64,000 nt of DNA, from positions 186,001 to 250,000 of the forward strand of contig NZ_BMSE01000008.1 of NCBI RefSeq assembly GCF_014648995.1. The letters are read 5' to 3'. Source of the stretch: Streptomyces massasporeus (GTDB lineage Bacteria; Actinomycetota; Actinomycetes; Streptomycetales; Streptomycetaceae). Positions 41,124-48,506 of the stretch are shown here, in pieces. A program made the position numbers and the translations under genes. Numbering within the stretch: position 1 is the first letter of the stretch; every line of letters starts with the position of its first letter. A model generated the notes under the pieces. That model ran no database searches. It saw only the letters and a list, made by a program, of their open reading frames with translations, and had not been told where the DNA came from.

Positions 41124-41696
41124 ATGAGACTCTTCGCCGCCCTGCTGCCCCCGGACGAGGTGTGCCGTGAACTCGGCGCCGTGGTCGACGAGTTGCGCCG
41201 GCAGCCCGGCGCCGACGGTATGCGCTGGACCGGCCGGCCCGGCTGGCACTTCACGCTCGCCTTCTACGGCGAGGTCGACGACGGGCTCGTCCCCGCGCTG
41301 TCGGAGCGGCTGGAGCGGGCCGCGCGCCGTACCGAGCCGTTCTCGCTGGCCGTGCGGGGAGGCGGGCAGTTCGGGCACGGGAAGGCGCTGTGGGCCGGGG
41401 CCGAGGGGGACCTGGCGACCCTCCGGCTGCTGGCCGAGCGGGCCGAGGCGGCTGCGCGCAAGGCGGGGGTGCCGATGGGGGAGCACCGGCGGTACAAGGC
41501 CCATCTGACCGTGGCGCGGAACCGGGCCGCAGGGGATGTGCGGCCCTTCCTGGACGCCCTCGCGGGGTTCACGGGCCGGACCTGGACGGTGGACGAGCTG
41601 GCGCTGGTGCGGAGCAATCTGCCGACCTCGGGGGTGCCGGGGGAGCAGCCCCGGTACGAGGCGGTCGGGCGCTGGCCTCTCGGCGGCGCCGGTTAG
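41124..41696 (+). CDS. thpR: RNA 2',3'-cyclic phosphodiesterase (ThpR/LigT)
   Basis: The 190-residue protein belongs to the 2H phosphoesterases, with HFTLAF near residue 42 and HLTVAR near residue 129 supplying both catalytic H-x-T-x motifs. ThpR enzymes open 2',3'-cyclic phosphates of RNA. Length is normal. A CAGGCT hexamer six bases upstream of the ATG indicates a leaderless transcript. A 29-residue membrane peptide gene follows after 10 bp. Confidence 0.92.
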   Translation: MRLFAALLPPDEVCRELGAVVDELRRQPGADGMRWTGRPGWHFTLAFYGEVDDGLVPALSERLERAARRTEPFSLAVRGGGQFGHGKALWAGAEGDLATLRLLAERAEAAARKAGVPMGEHRRYKAHLTVARNRAAGDVRPFLDALAGFTGRTWTVDELALVRSNLPTSGVPGEQPRYEAVGRWPLGGAG

Positions 41697-41699
41697 GCT
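41694..41699 (+). promoter_or_regulatory. -10 hexamer of the 29-residue membrane peptide gene
   Basis: TAGGCT overlaps the thpR stop codon (TAG) and is followed by seven bases and the GTG at 41707. Confidence 0.5.
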
Positions 41700-41706
41700 C
41701 GGTGCC

Positions 41707-41796
41707 GTGGACCCGAAAACCCGCAACCGGATCATGGCCGGTGTGCTCGTGCTGATGTTTCTCGTCGTCGCCTTGGCTTCCGTGCTCGGGAGGTAG
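41707..41796 (+). CDS. 29-residue single-helix membrane peptide
   Basis: The peptide has a short polar start (VDPKTRNR) and one hydrophobic helix (IMAGVLVLMFLVVALASVLG). The GTG start has a TAGGCT hexamer seven bases upstream, so it appears to be expressed as a leaderless message. I recall similar short hydrophobic proteins in other Streptomyces, but this cannot be verified here. Function unknown. Confidence 0.55.
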   Translation: MDPKTRNRIMAGVLVLMFLVVALASVLGR

Positions 41797-41831
41797 GGCG
41801 GCGGGGGGATCGCGGACGGCTTCCCCGGTTG

Positions 41832-41888
41832 CTCTTCGGGTGCGGGCCGGTGGGGGCTGGTCGCGCAGTTCCCCGCGCCCCTTCAGGG
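41832..41888. repeat. Dispersed Streptomyces intergenic repeat
   Basis: The element contains the phrase GGTCGCGCAGTTCCCCGCGC followed by CCCTT, flanked by GCGGGCC and AGGGCG. This phrase recurs in intergenic regions of many Streptomyces genomes. Only one copy is in the window. Confidence 0.55.
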
Positions 41889-41957
41889 CGACCGGAGAAC
41901 TGCCGGCATCGACACAGCCCCGCGCCCCCGGAAGAAGGGGCGCCGGCCCACCCGCGA

Positions 41958-42950
41958 CTACCAGGCGAAGGCCTCCGGGGACGGCCCCGGGCCCGGGAAG
42001 ATCTCGTCCAGGGCGGTCAGGAGGTCCTCGGAGAGGTCCAGCTCGGAGGCGCGGACGGCGGAGGCGAGCTGCTCGGCGGTGCGCGGGCCGACGATCGGGC
42101 CGGTCACGCCGGGGCGGGTGAGCAGCCAGGCCAGGGCGGCCTCGCCGGGCTCGACGCCGTGCTTGTCGAGCAGGTCCTCGTAGGACTGGATCTGCGCGCG
42201 GGTGGCGGGGTCGTTGAGCGCGTCGGCCGCGCGGCCGGAGGCGCGGCGGCCGCCCTCGACCTCCTTCTTGAGGACACCGCCCAGCAGACCGCCGTGCAGC
42301 GGCGACCACGGGATGACGCCCAGCCCGTACTCCTGCGCGGCCGGGACGACCTCCATCTCGGCGCGCCGCTCGGCGAGGTTGTACAGGCACTGCTCGCTGA
42401 CCAGGCCGATGGTTCCGCCGCGCCGGGCGGCGATCTCGTTCGCCTGGGCGATCTTGTAGCCGGGGAAGTTCGACGATCCGACGTAGAGGATCTTGCCCTG
42501 CTGGACCAGGACGTCGATCGCCTGCCAGATCTCGTCGAAGGGGGTGTCCCGGTCGACGTGGTGGAACTGGTAGACGTCGATGTGGTCCGTCTGGAGCCGC
42601 TTCAGGCTGGCGTCCACGGCCCGCCGAATGTTGAGCGCGGAGAGCTTGTCGTGGTTGGGCCAGGCCGGGCCGTCGGAGCCCATGTTGCCGTACACCTTGG
42701 TGGCGAGGACGACCTTGTCGCGCCGTCCCTCGCCCTTCGCGAACCAGTTGCCGATGATGCTTTCGGTACGGCCCTTGTTCTCGCCCCAGCCGTAGACGTT
42801 GGCGGTGTCGAAGAAGTTGATGCCCGCGTCCAGCGCCGCGTCCATGATGGCGTGGCTGTCGGCCTCGTCGGTCTGCGGTCCGAAGTTCATGGTGCCGAGG
42901 ACGAGCCGGCTGACCTTGAGTCCCGTGCGTCCGAGCTGCGTGTACTTCAT
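41958..42950 (-). CDS. Aldo/keto reductase
   Basis: The 330-residue TIM-barrel enzyme has the AKR signatures FFDTANVYGWGENKG with the catalytic Asp and Tyr, the active-site KVYGNMG lysine, and HHVDRDTPFDEI. A C-terminal GPIVGPRTAEQLASAV binds NADPH. It matches the AKR11-like or general-stress type of reductase. Substrate unknown. The start overlaps no other gene; a GGGAACC site precedes the ATG. It is divergent from the AadA-like gene. Confidence 0.92.
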   Translation of the reverse strand: MKYTQLGRTGLKVSRLVLGTMNFGPQTDEADSHAIMDAALDAGINFFDTANVYGWGENKGRTESIIGNWFAKGEGRRDKVVLATKVYGNMGSDGPAWPNHDKLSALNIRRAVDASLKRLQTDHIDVYQFHHVDRDTPFDEIWQAIDVLVQQGKILYVGSSNFPGYKIAQANEIAARRGGTIGLVSEQCLYNLAERRAEMEVVPAAQEYGLGVIPWSPLHGGLLGGVLKKEVEGGRRASGRAADALNDPATRAQIQSYEDLLDKHGVEPGEAALAWLLTRPGVTGPIVGPRTAEQLASAVRASELDLSEDLLTALDEIFPGPGPSPEAFAW

Positions 42951-43067
42951 GGTTCCCAGCCAACGTCTTGAAGTGCGCTCCAGGCAAGCGCGTGTCGAAT
43001 CCGGGCTGCGGAACGGGCAGCCGCGCTGTACAACGAGACGCACGGCGACCACGAGGGGTGAGCGCAC

Positions 43068-43820
43068 ATGCCGCAACAGCCGGACACCGGCCACCTCGTC
43101 CGGCTCCTCCGGGCCGCCCTCGGCGACTCCCTCCTCGGTGTCTGTCTGCATGGTTCCGCCACCCTCGGCGGCCTGCGCCCGCACAGTGACGTGGACGTCC
43201 TTGCCGTCGTGCGGGAGCCGACGAGTCCGGAACAACGCCGTTTCCTCGTCGACGAGTTGCTCAAGGCGTCCGGGGTCGGAGAGGGGCTGCGGCCCGTCGA
43301 GCTGACCGTCGTCGTGCAGGGCGACGTGCGGCCCTGGCGGTACCCGCCCGCGTGCGAGTTCCTGTACGGGGAGTGGCTGCGGGAGGACTTCGAGCGCGGG
43401 GCGACCCCGGCCCCGGGGCCGAACCCCGATCTCGCCCCCGTGCTCACGATGGCGCTGCTGGCCGACGCCCCGCTGCTCGGCCCCCGGCCCGCCGAGCTGC
43501 TGGACCCCGTGCCGGCCGCCGACCTCCGGCGGGCGATCGTGGCCGGGGTGCCGGAGCTCATGGGCGAGCTGGCGACGGACACCCGGAACGTGCTGCTCAC
43601 GCTCGCCCGGGTGTGGAGCACCCTCGTGACCGGCGGCATCCGGTCGAAGGACGCCGCCGCCGAGTGGGCCGCCGACCGGTTGCCCGCCGCGCACCGGCCC
43701 GTCCTGGCCCGCGCCCGGGCCGTCTACCTCGGGGACGAGGACGAGCGGTGGGACGACCTCGATGTCCGGCCCTGTGCGGAGCACCTGGTCCGAGGAATCG
43801 AGGAGAGCTACTCCGCGTAG
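43068..43820 (+). CDS. AadA-like aminoglycoside nucleotidyltransferase family protein
   Basis: The 250-residue protein has the nucleotidyltransferase motif GSATLGGLRPHSDVD at residues 29-43, with the metal-binding Asp pair, then PVELTVVVQGDVRPWRYPP and CEFLYGEWLREDFERG, both strongly reminiscent of AadA/ANT(9) enzymes, and a helical C-terminal domain. AadA enzymes adenylylate streptomycin or spectinomycin. Resistance is plausible but unproven, since chromosomal Streptomyces copies may act on other substrates. A GAGGGG site precedes the ATG. The 3' end overlaps the convergent SGNH hydrolase by 13 bp. Confidence 0.85.
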   Translation: MPQQPDTGHLVRLLRAALGDSLLGVCLHGSATLGGLRPHSDVDVLAVVREPTSPEQRRFLVDELLKASGVGEGLRPVELTVVVQGDVRPWRYPPACEFLYGEWLREDFERGATPAPGPNPDLAPVLTMALLADAPLLGPRPAELLDPVPAADLRRAIVAGVPELMGELATDTRNVLLTLARVWSTLVTGGIRSKDAAAEWAADRLPAAHRPVLARARAVYLGDEDERWDDLDVRPCAEHLVRGIEESYSA

Positions 43821-44482
43821 GGGCCGGCCAGGTCCCAACCCTGGTGCATCGCCGCCGCGAAGGCGGCCGCGATCTTGTGCTCGCCGCTGGCGTTGGGGTG
43901 GGTGCCGTCGTAGGTGTCGGTGGCGACGTCGTACGAGGGCGGGGGTGAGGCCAGGAGGACGGGGGAGCCGGGTTCGTCGAGGTCGGCCGCCGTCTTGGCG
44001 AGGAGTTCGTTGAAGCGGGTGACCTCACCGGCGAAGGCCGCGTCCGACTGGGCGCGCACGTTCGGGGTGACCGGCAGCCACACCATCCTCACCCGGCGGT
44101 TCGCCGCCCGGGCCTCGGCCGTGAAAGCCCGGACGTTCTCGGCGGTCTGCTCGGCGTTCGTGTAGAAGCCCAGGTCGATCAGGCCCAGGGAGACCAGCAG
44201 CACGTCCGCGCGGCAGGACCGCACCGCGTCGCCGATCAGCGGCGCCATGTGCTGCCAGCCCTCGCCCCAGCCGGCCAGGTGGGAGCGCGGGAAGTCCGGT
44301 TCGGCGTAGGCGTACGACACCGGGGCGTCGGCGAGCTTGTCGTAGAGCGTCTCGCGCGGGCCGACGAGCGTGCAGGGACCGGCGTAGGAACGGCACAGGT
44401 GCTGCCACAACCGGTAGCGCCATGTGTGTTCGCCCGTGCTCCCGATCGTCATGGAGTCACCGACGGGCATGAACCTGAGCAT
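43808..44482 (-). CDS. SGNH/GDSL hydrolase
   Basis: The 224-residue esterase-fold protein has block I MPVGDSMTIG with the nucleophilic serine, a glycine-containing DLGFYTNAEQTAENV region, and the block V YDGTHPNASGEHKI with the catalytic Asp-His. No signal peptide is present from this start, so it would be intracellular. A CATCAT hexamer lies six bases before the ATG. It is divergent from the secreted propeller protein. Confidence 0.82.
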   Translation of the reverse strand: MLRFMPVGDSMTIGSTGEHTWRYRLWQHLCRSYAGPCTLVGPRETLYDKLADAPVSYAYAEPDFPRSHLAGWGEGWQHMAPLIGDAVRSCRADVLLVSLGLIDLGFYTNAEQTAENVRAFTAEARAANRRVRMVWLPVTPNVRAQSDAAFAGEVTRFNELLAKTAADLDEPGSPVLLASPPPSYDVATDTYDGTHPNASGEHKIAAAFAAAMHQGWDLAGPYAE

Positions 44483-44593
44483 CCGCTCATGATGAACGAT
44501 CTCGACGGCCGACGGGGTGTGAGCCGGGACACGCCCCACGTCCTGCCGCCGTCCCAGTGATCCGTTACGCCGGTGAACCGCCGAGCCGGATGG

Positions 44594-44599
44594 CAGGCT
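44594..44599 (+). promoter_or_regulatory. -10 hexamer of a leaderless promoter
   Basis: CAGGCT is followed by six bases and the ATG at 44606. Confidence 0.45.
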
Positions 44600-44605
44600 T
44601 GGGGC

Positions 44606-45580
44606 ATGCGCAGACCGTTCGCCCTTCTCGCCGCGGCCCTCCTCACGGGTGCCCTCGCCGTACCCGCCTCCGCCGCCGACGGCGACGAGAAGTTCACGAT
44701 CAAGGACCCGCGCATCACCGAGTCCAGCGGCCTGGCGGCCTCGCGGCAGCACCCCGGCATCTACTGGACGCACAACGACAGCGACGACGGGGCGTACCTC
44801 TACGCCGTCGACAGCTCGACGGGCGAGACGGTCGCCACGATCACGATGTCCGGCGTCGGCAGCCCACGCGACGTCGAGGCCATCTCCATCGGGCCGGACA
44901 ACCAGATCTACGTCGGGGACATCGGCGACAACCTCGGCGGCACCTGGCCGTACGTCTGGATCTACCGGTTGCCCGAGCCGAAGAACCTGCGCGACCAGAC
45001 GATCAAGGCCACGCAGTACGTCGTGAAGTACTCCGACGGCGCGCGCGACGCCGAGTCCCTCGTGGTGCACCCGAAGACCGGCCGCGTCTACATCGTCGAC
45101 AAGAACGAGAAGGGCGGGCACCTCTTCGAGGGCCCGGCGGAGCTCTCCCCGTCCGGCTCGAACGTCTTCCGCCCGGTCGCCGCGGTCCCCGACCTGGAGG
45201 CCACCGACGCCACGCTCTCCCCGGGCGGCGAACACCTCGTCGTACGCAGCTACTTCGGCGCGATCGCGTACGACTGGAACGGCGGGAAGATCAAGAAGAA
45301 GGAACGCCTCGGGGTGCCGTTCCTCGGGCAGGGCGAGTCCGTCACGTACACCGCGGACGGCAAGAAGCTGATGTACGGCGCCGAGGGTGCCGACAGCCCG
45401 GTGGAACCCCAGGACGCTCCCGGTGGCGGAGGCTCCGATTCCTCCTCCGGCAGCGGGAGTTCGGCGGCGACCGAGAGCGGGGGAGACGGGCTGACGGGCA
45501 ATCTCAAGACGGGCGCGATCGTCGCGGGTGTTCTGCTGGTGGTCGTCCTGGGGGTACGGGGGATGAGGCGGCGGGGCTAG
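44606..45580 (+). CDS. Secreted, membrane-anchored beta-propeller-like protein
   Basis: The 324-residue protein has a signal peptide (cleavage after ASA near residue 23), a repetitive beta domain (about 28-265: ITESSGLAASRQHPGIYWTHND, YLYAVDSSTGE, IYVGDIGDN and similar blade-like turns), a Ser/Gly linker (about 275-300) and a C-terminal helix followed by arginines (AGVLLVVVLGVRGMRRRG). It is therefore displayed outside and tethered at the C terminus. The function is unknown. A CAGGCT hexamer six bases before the ATG indicates a leaderless start. Confidence 0.8.
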   Translation: MRRPFALLAAALLTGALAVPASAADGDEKFTIKDPRITESSGLAASRQHPGIYWTHNDSDDGAYLYAVDSSTGETVATITMSGVGSPRDVEAISIGPDNQIYVGDIGDNLGGTWPYVWIYRLPEPKNLRDQTIKATQYVVKYSDGARDAESLVVHPKTGRVYIVDKNEKGGHLFEGPAELSPSGSNVFRPVAAVPDLEATDATLSPGGEHLVVRSYFGAIAYDWNGGKIKKKERLGVPFLGQGESVTYTADGKKLMYGAEGADSPVEPQDAPGGGGSDSSSGSGSSAATESGGDGLTGNLKTGAIVAGVLLVVVLGVRGMRRRG

Positions 45581-45619
45581 CGCCCCGCGGCGGGGTGGGC
45601 ACCCCCCTCCGCGAGACCG

Positions 45620-45642
45620 GCCCGGGGCAGGGAGTCCCGGGC
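45620..45642. terminator. Hairpin between convergent genes
   Basis: GCCCGGG and CCCGGGC form a 7-bp stem next to the marR stop codon; a CCCCGCGGCGGGG palindrome lies just upstream. Confidence 0.45.
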
Positions 45643-46112
45643 TACCGCTCACGCAGCCGTGCGGCCTGTGCGGATCCCACCCGGGTGGAGTGGCGCAAGT
45701 AGCGCTCGATCACCGCGAGTTCCTCATCGGTGAACTCGGCGAGCAGGTCGGCGAAGGCGCTGCCGGGGGCCTCCCACGCGGCCTCGGTCTCCGGTGAGCG
45801 CCGGGCGGTGAGCGAGACGCGGGTCCTTCTGCGGTCATGCGCGTCGGGCCTCCTCTCGACCAGCCCCGCCCGCTCCAGCCTGTCGACGAGCCGAGTGGCC
45901 GACCCCGAGGTGAGACCGGTCAGTTCGGCGATCTCGCCCGTGGTGAGCGGCTCGGGTTCGAGGCCGAGCAGGCTCACGCACTGCAGATCCGTCGGATGCA
46001 GTCCCAGCCGGTCGGCCATGGCCTGGTTGAAGAGGGTGTACGCGGCGTGCTGCCGCCTTGCGGCCACGGTGACCGCCGCGAGCAGACCCTCGCGATTCTC
46101 GATTGACACCAC
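45642..46112 (-). CDS. MarR-family regulator
   Basis: The 156-residue winged-helix protein has GLHPTDLQCVSLLGLEPEP, TTGEIAELTGLTSGSATRLV (recognition helix) and RRPDAHDRRRTRVSLT (wing). The start is taken as GTG 46112, with a GGCGGA site upstream; a TTG 18 nt earlier is less likely. It is divergent from a SnoaL-like gene, and two inverted repeats lie between them, so it probably represses both. Confidence 0.87.
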   Translation of the reverse strand: MVSIENREGLLAAVTVAARRQHAAYTLFNQAMADRLGLHPTDLQCVSLLGLEPEPLTTGEIAELTGLTSGSATRLVDRLERAGLVERRPDAHDRRRTRVSLTARRSPETEAAWEAPGSAFADLLAEFTDEELAVIERYLRHSTRVGSAQAARLRER

Positions 46113-46134
46113 TCGGCATCCGCCCTTCAATTCA

Positions 46135-46163
46135 CTGCGTTGCGCAGATACTGCGTGACGCAG
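46135..46163. promoter_or_regulatory. Twin MarR operators
   Basis: Two 13-bp inverted repeats, CTGCG-TTG-CGCAG (46135-46147) and CTGCG-TGA-CGCAG (46151-46163), are spaced 16 bp start to start and each is followed by ATACT. They lie in the divergent region between marR and the SnoaL-like gene. Confidence 0.75.
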
Positions 46164-46188
46164 ATACTACTCCTCGAAGGGACGCATC

Positions 46189-46650
46189 GTGAGCACCCTC
46201 TCCATCGAGCGGATGAGCGAGCTGTACGGCCACTGGGCCGCGCTGTGGCGCGGCGACTTCAGCCGGGCCGACGAGATCCTCGATCCCGGCTTCGTCGTGC
46301 ACCAGGCGCGGCCCGACGGCAGTGACTCGGAGGCGGTGACGGGTTCGGCCCGGCTGCTTCCCGAGATCGAGCAGACCATGGCGGTGTTCGACGACGTCGC
46401 CCTCACGGTGGATGTCGGGCCGATCGTCCAGGGCGACCTGATCGCGGCGCGCTGGACACTGCGCGCACGCTATACGGGCGGCCTGGAGCACGCCACGGCC
46501 CCGGCCGGCACCCCGGTCGAGTTCAGCGGCCACGACATCCTGCGCGTCTGCGGCGGCAGGTTCGTCGAGTACTGGACCTGCACCGACGTACTGGCCGGCC
46601 TCGCCCGGCTCGGTGCCGTCTCCGGCCCCAACGGCCCGGCCCGGGCGTGA
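46189..46650 (+). CDS. SnoaL-like/NTF2-fold protein
   Basis: The 153-residue protein opens with a helix (MSELYGHWAALWRGDFSRADEIL) and continues with curved beta strands, including VHQARPDGS, ALTVDVGPIVQGDLIAARWTL and FSGHDILRVCGGRFVEYW, as in SnoaL-type cyclase or ester-cyclase-like proteins of polyketide pathways. The role is unknown here, as no polyketide genes are near. A GAAGGGA site precedes the GTG. Likely controlled by the divergent MarR through the twin operators. Confidence 0.85.
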   Translation: MSTLSIERMSELYGHWAALWRGDFSRADEILDPGFVVHQARPDGSDSEAVTGSARLLPEIEQTMAVFDDVALTVDVGPIVQGDLIAARWTLRARYTGGLEHATAPAGTPVEFSGHDILRVCGGRFVEYWTCTDVLAGLARLGAVSGPNGPARA

Positions 46651-46663
46651 CTGCGGGGTGCTT

Positions 46664-47437
46664 CTAGGCCCTGCGGGCCACCAGCACCTCCAACCCGTCC
46701 AGGAGGCGCTGCAATCCGAACTCGAAGTGGTCGAACTCCGCGCCGAAGGCGTCCTCGGAGAGGGACGCCATCACCGGGTAGCGGCCCGAGGCCATGGCCT
46801 TCTCCAGGGCCGGAACCTGCGCCTGCCAGAACTCGGCGTCCGTCAGGCCCGTCCGGCGCTCCGCCTCCTGCTGGTACAGCTGCGTGCGCGCGGCCCCGAC
46901 GACGTATCCGTCGATCATGACGATCACGGAGACCAGTTCGGGGTCGGTCAGCCCCATCGGGCGGCGGATCAGGGTGAGGACCTTCTCCATGCCGTCGAGG
47001 GCGCTCGGGCCGAGGATCGGGCGGGTCTGGTTGACCTGGAGCAGCCAGGGGTGGCGGCGGTAGAGGGCGAGGGTGGCACGGCCCAGTGCCTCCAGGGCCG
47101 CCCGCCAGCCGCCTTCACCCAGGTCGGCCGGGTTCTCGGAGGGGCGCTGCACCCGGTCCAGCATCAGGTCGAGCAGCTCGCCCTTGCCGGGCACGTACCG
47201 GTACAGCGACATGGTGCCGGTGCCGAGCTCCGCGGCGACGCGGCGCATGGAGAGTTTCTCCAGCCCCTCGGTGTCCGCCACCTGGATGGCCGCTTCCACG
47301 ATCCGGTCCAGCGTCAGGGTCGGTTTGGGGCCCCGGCTGGGGCGGCGGCCGGTCTCCCACAGCAGCTCCAGGGTGCGGGCGATGTCGCCGCTGCCGCTGG
47401 TCTCCGTACCGCCCGTGCCACTCGTACCGCTCGTCAT
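46664..47437 (-). CDS. TetR-family regulator of the adjacent ABC exporter
   Basis: The 257-residue protein has a flexible Gly/Ser/Thr N terminus, then the TetR helix-turn-helix (about 40-85: IVEAAIQVADTEGLEKLSMR, AAELGTGTMSLYRYVPGKGE) and a TetR_C_1-type ligand domain. A perfect TAAGCT hexamer six bases before the ATG indicates leaderless transcription. Divergence from a DrrAB-like exporter with two palindromic sites between them implies drug-responsive repression. Confidence 0.9.
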   Translation of the reverse strand: MTSGTSGTGGTETSGSGDIARTLELLWETGRRPSRGPKPTLTLDRIVEAAIQVADTEGLEKLSMRRVAAELGTGTMSLYRYVPGKGELLDLMLDRVQRPSENPADLGEGGWRAALEALGRATLALYRRHPWLLQVNQTRPILGPSALDGMEKVLTLIRRPMGLTDPELVSVIVMIDGYVVGAARTQLYQQEAERRTGLTDAEFWQAQVPALEKAMASGRYPVMASLSEDAFGAEFDHFEFGLQRLLDGLEVLVARRA

Positions 47438-47443
47438 GGAGCC

Positions 47444-47449
47444 AGCTTA
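47444..47449 (-). promoter_or_regulatory. -10 hexamer of the TetR gene
   Basis: TAAGCT on the reverse strand is followed by six bases and the ATG at 47437. Confidence 0.55.
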
Positions 47450-47470
47450 AGGCGCCCGTCCAAAAACTGG

Positions 47471-47502
47471 GTACGGCGTACGCGTAATCGGGTACGCTGT
47501 AC
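47471..47502. promoter_or_regulatory. Twin TetR operators
   Basis: GTACGGCGTAC (47471-47481) and GTACGCTGTAC (47492-47502) are 21 bp apart, two helical turns. The first is palindromic around its centre; the second has GTAC arms. They lie between tetR and the ABC operon. Confidence 0.6.
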
Positions 47503-47546
47503 TCAGTTCGGTGCCGAGGTGGCGCGGACGCACGGGAGGGGACGGC

Positions 47547-48506
47547 ATGGACGGATACGCGGTGCGGGCCGAGGCGCTGGAGAAGAGGTACGGCGAGAAA
47601 CGCGCCCTCGACGGCTTCGACCTGGAGGTGCGCGAGGGCACGGTGCACGGCCTGCTCGGGCCGAACGGGGCGGGCAAGACCACCGCCGTCCGCATCCTGT
47701 CCACGCTGATCCGGCTGGACGGGGGCAGCGCGACGGTCGCCGGCCTCGACATCGCCCGGCAGGCACGCGAGGTGCGGGCCCGGATCGGCCTCACCGGCCA
47801 GTACGCGGCGGTCGACGAGGTGCTCACCGGCCGGCAGAACCTGGAGATGTTCGGTCGCCTCTTCCATCTGGGCGGCAAGCGGGCCCGGCTCCGGGCGACC
47901 GAGCTGCTGGAGCAGTTCGACCTGACCGACGCCGGCGACACGGGCGTCGGCAAGTACAGCGGCGGCATGCGGCGCCGCCTCGACCTCGCCGCGTCGATGA
48001 TCCTCGCCCCGGCCGTCCTCTTCCTCGACGAGCCGACGACCGGTCTCGACCCCCGCAGCCGGGGTGAAGTCTGGGAATCCGTCCGGGCGTTGGTGGCGAG
48101 CGGCACGACCGTGCTGCTGACCACCCAGTACCTGGAGGAGGCCGACAAGCTGGCCTCGCGCATCACCGTCATCGACCAGGGCCGGTCCATCGCCGACGAC
48201 ACCCCGGACGGCCTGAAGAACCTGGTCGGCGGCGACCGCATCGAGGTCGTGGTGGCCGAGCGGTCCGAGATCCCACGGGTGGTGAAGGTCGTCGCCCGGG
48301 TCACGGACGGTGAACCCGAGGCGGACGAGACGGAGTTGCGGGTGCAGGCGCCGGTCACGGACCGGGTCACCGCCCTCACCGAGGTCGCACGGACCCTCCA
48401 GGACGAGGGCGTCCGCGTCGAGGACATCGGGCTGCGCAGGCCGAGCCTCGACGACGTGTTCCTGCGCCTGACCGGACACCGCACCGAGAAGGAGTCCGCG
48501 GCATGA
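47547..48506 (+). CDS. DrrA-like ABC exporter ATPase
   Basis: The 319-residue ATPase has Walker A LLGPNGAGKTT near residue 36, signature KYSGGMRRRLDLA near 135, Walker B VLFLDEPTTGLD near 157, and a C-terminal domain (about 230-310) typical of the daunorubicin-resistance DrrA group. It should power export of a hydrophobic compound through the permease encoded next. A GGGAGGGG site precedes ATG 47547; the stop overlaps the next start by 4 nt. Confidence 0.93.
   Translation: MDGYAVRAEALEKRYGEKRALDGFDLEVREGTVHGLLGPNGAGKTTAVRILSTLIRLDGGSATVAGLDIARQAREVRARIGLTGQYAAVDEVLTGRQNLEMFGRLFHLGGKRARLRATELLEQFDLTDAGDTGVGKYSGGMRRRLDLAASMILAPAVLFLDEPTTGLDPRSRGEVWESVRALVASGTTVLLTTQYLEEADKLASRITVIDQGRSIADDTPDGLKNLVGGDRIEVVVAERSEIPRVVKVVARVTDGEPEADETELRVQAPVTDRVTALTEVARTLQDEGVRVEDIGLRRPSLDDVFLRLTGHRTEKESAA

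Noticed and set aside
43808..45652. A 614-residue reverse frame extending the SGNH hydrolase
   Set aside because: The extra N-terminal part is antisense to the secreted propeller gene and has no motif; the hydrolase starts at its GDS block.
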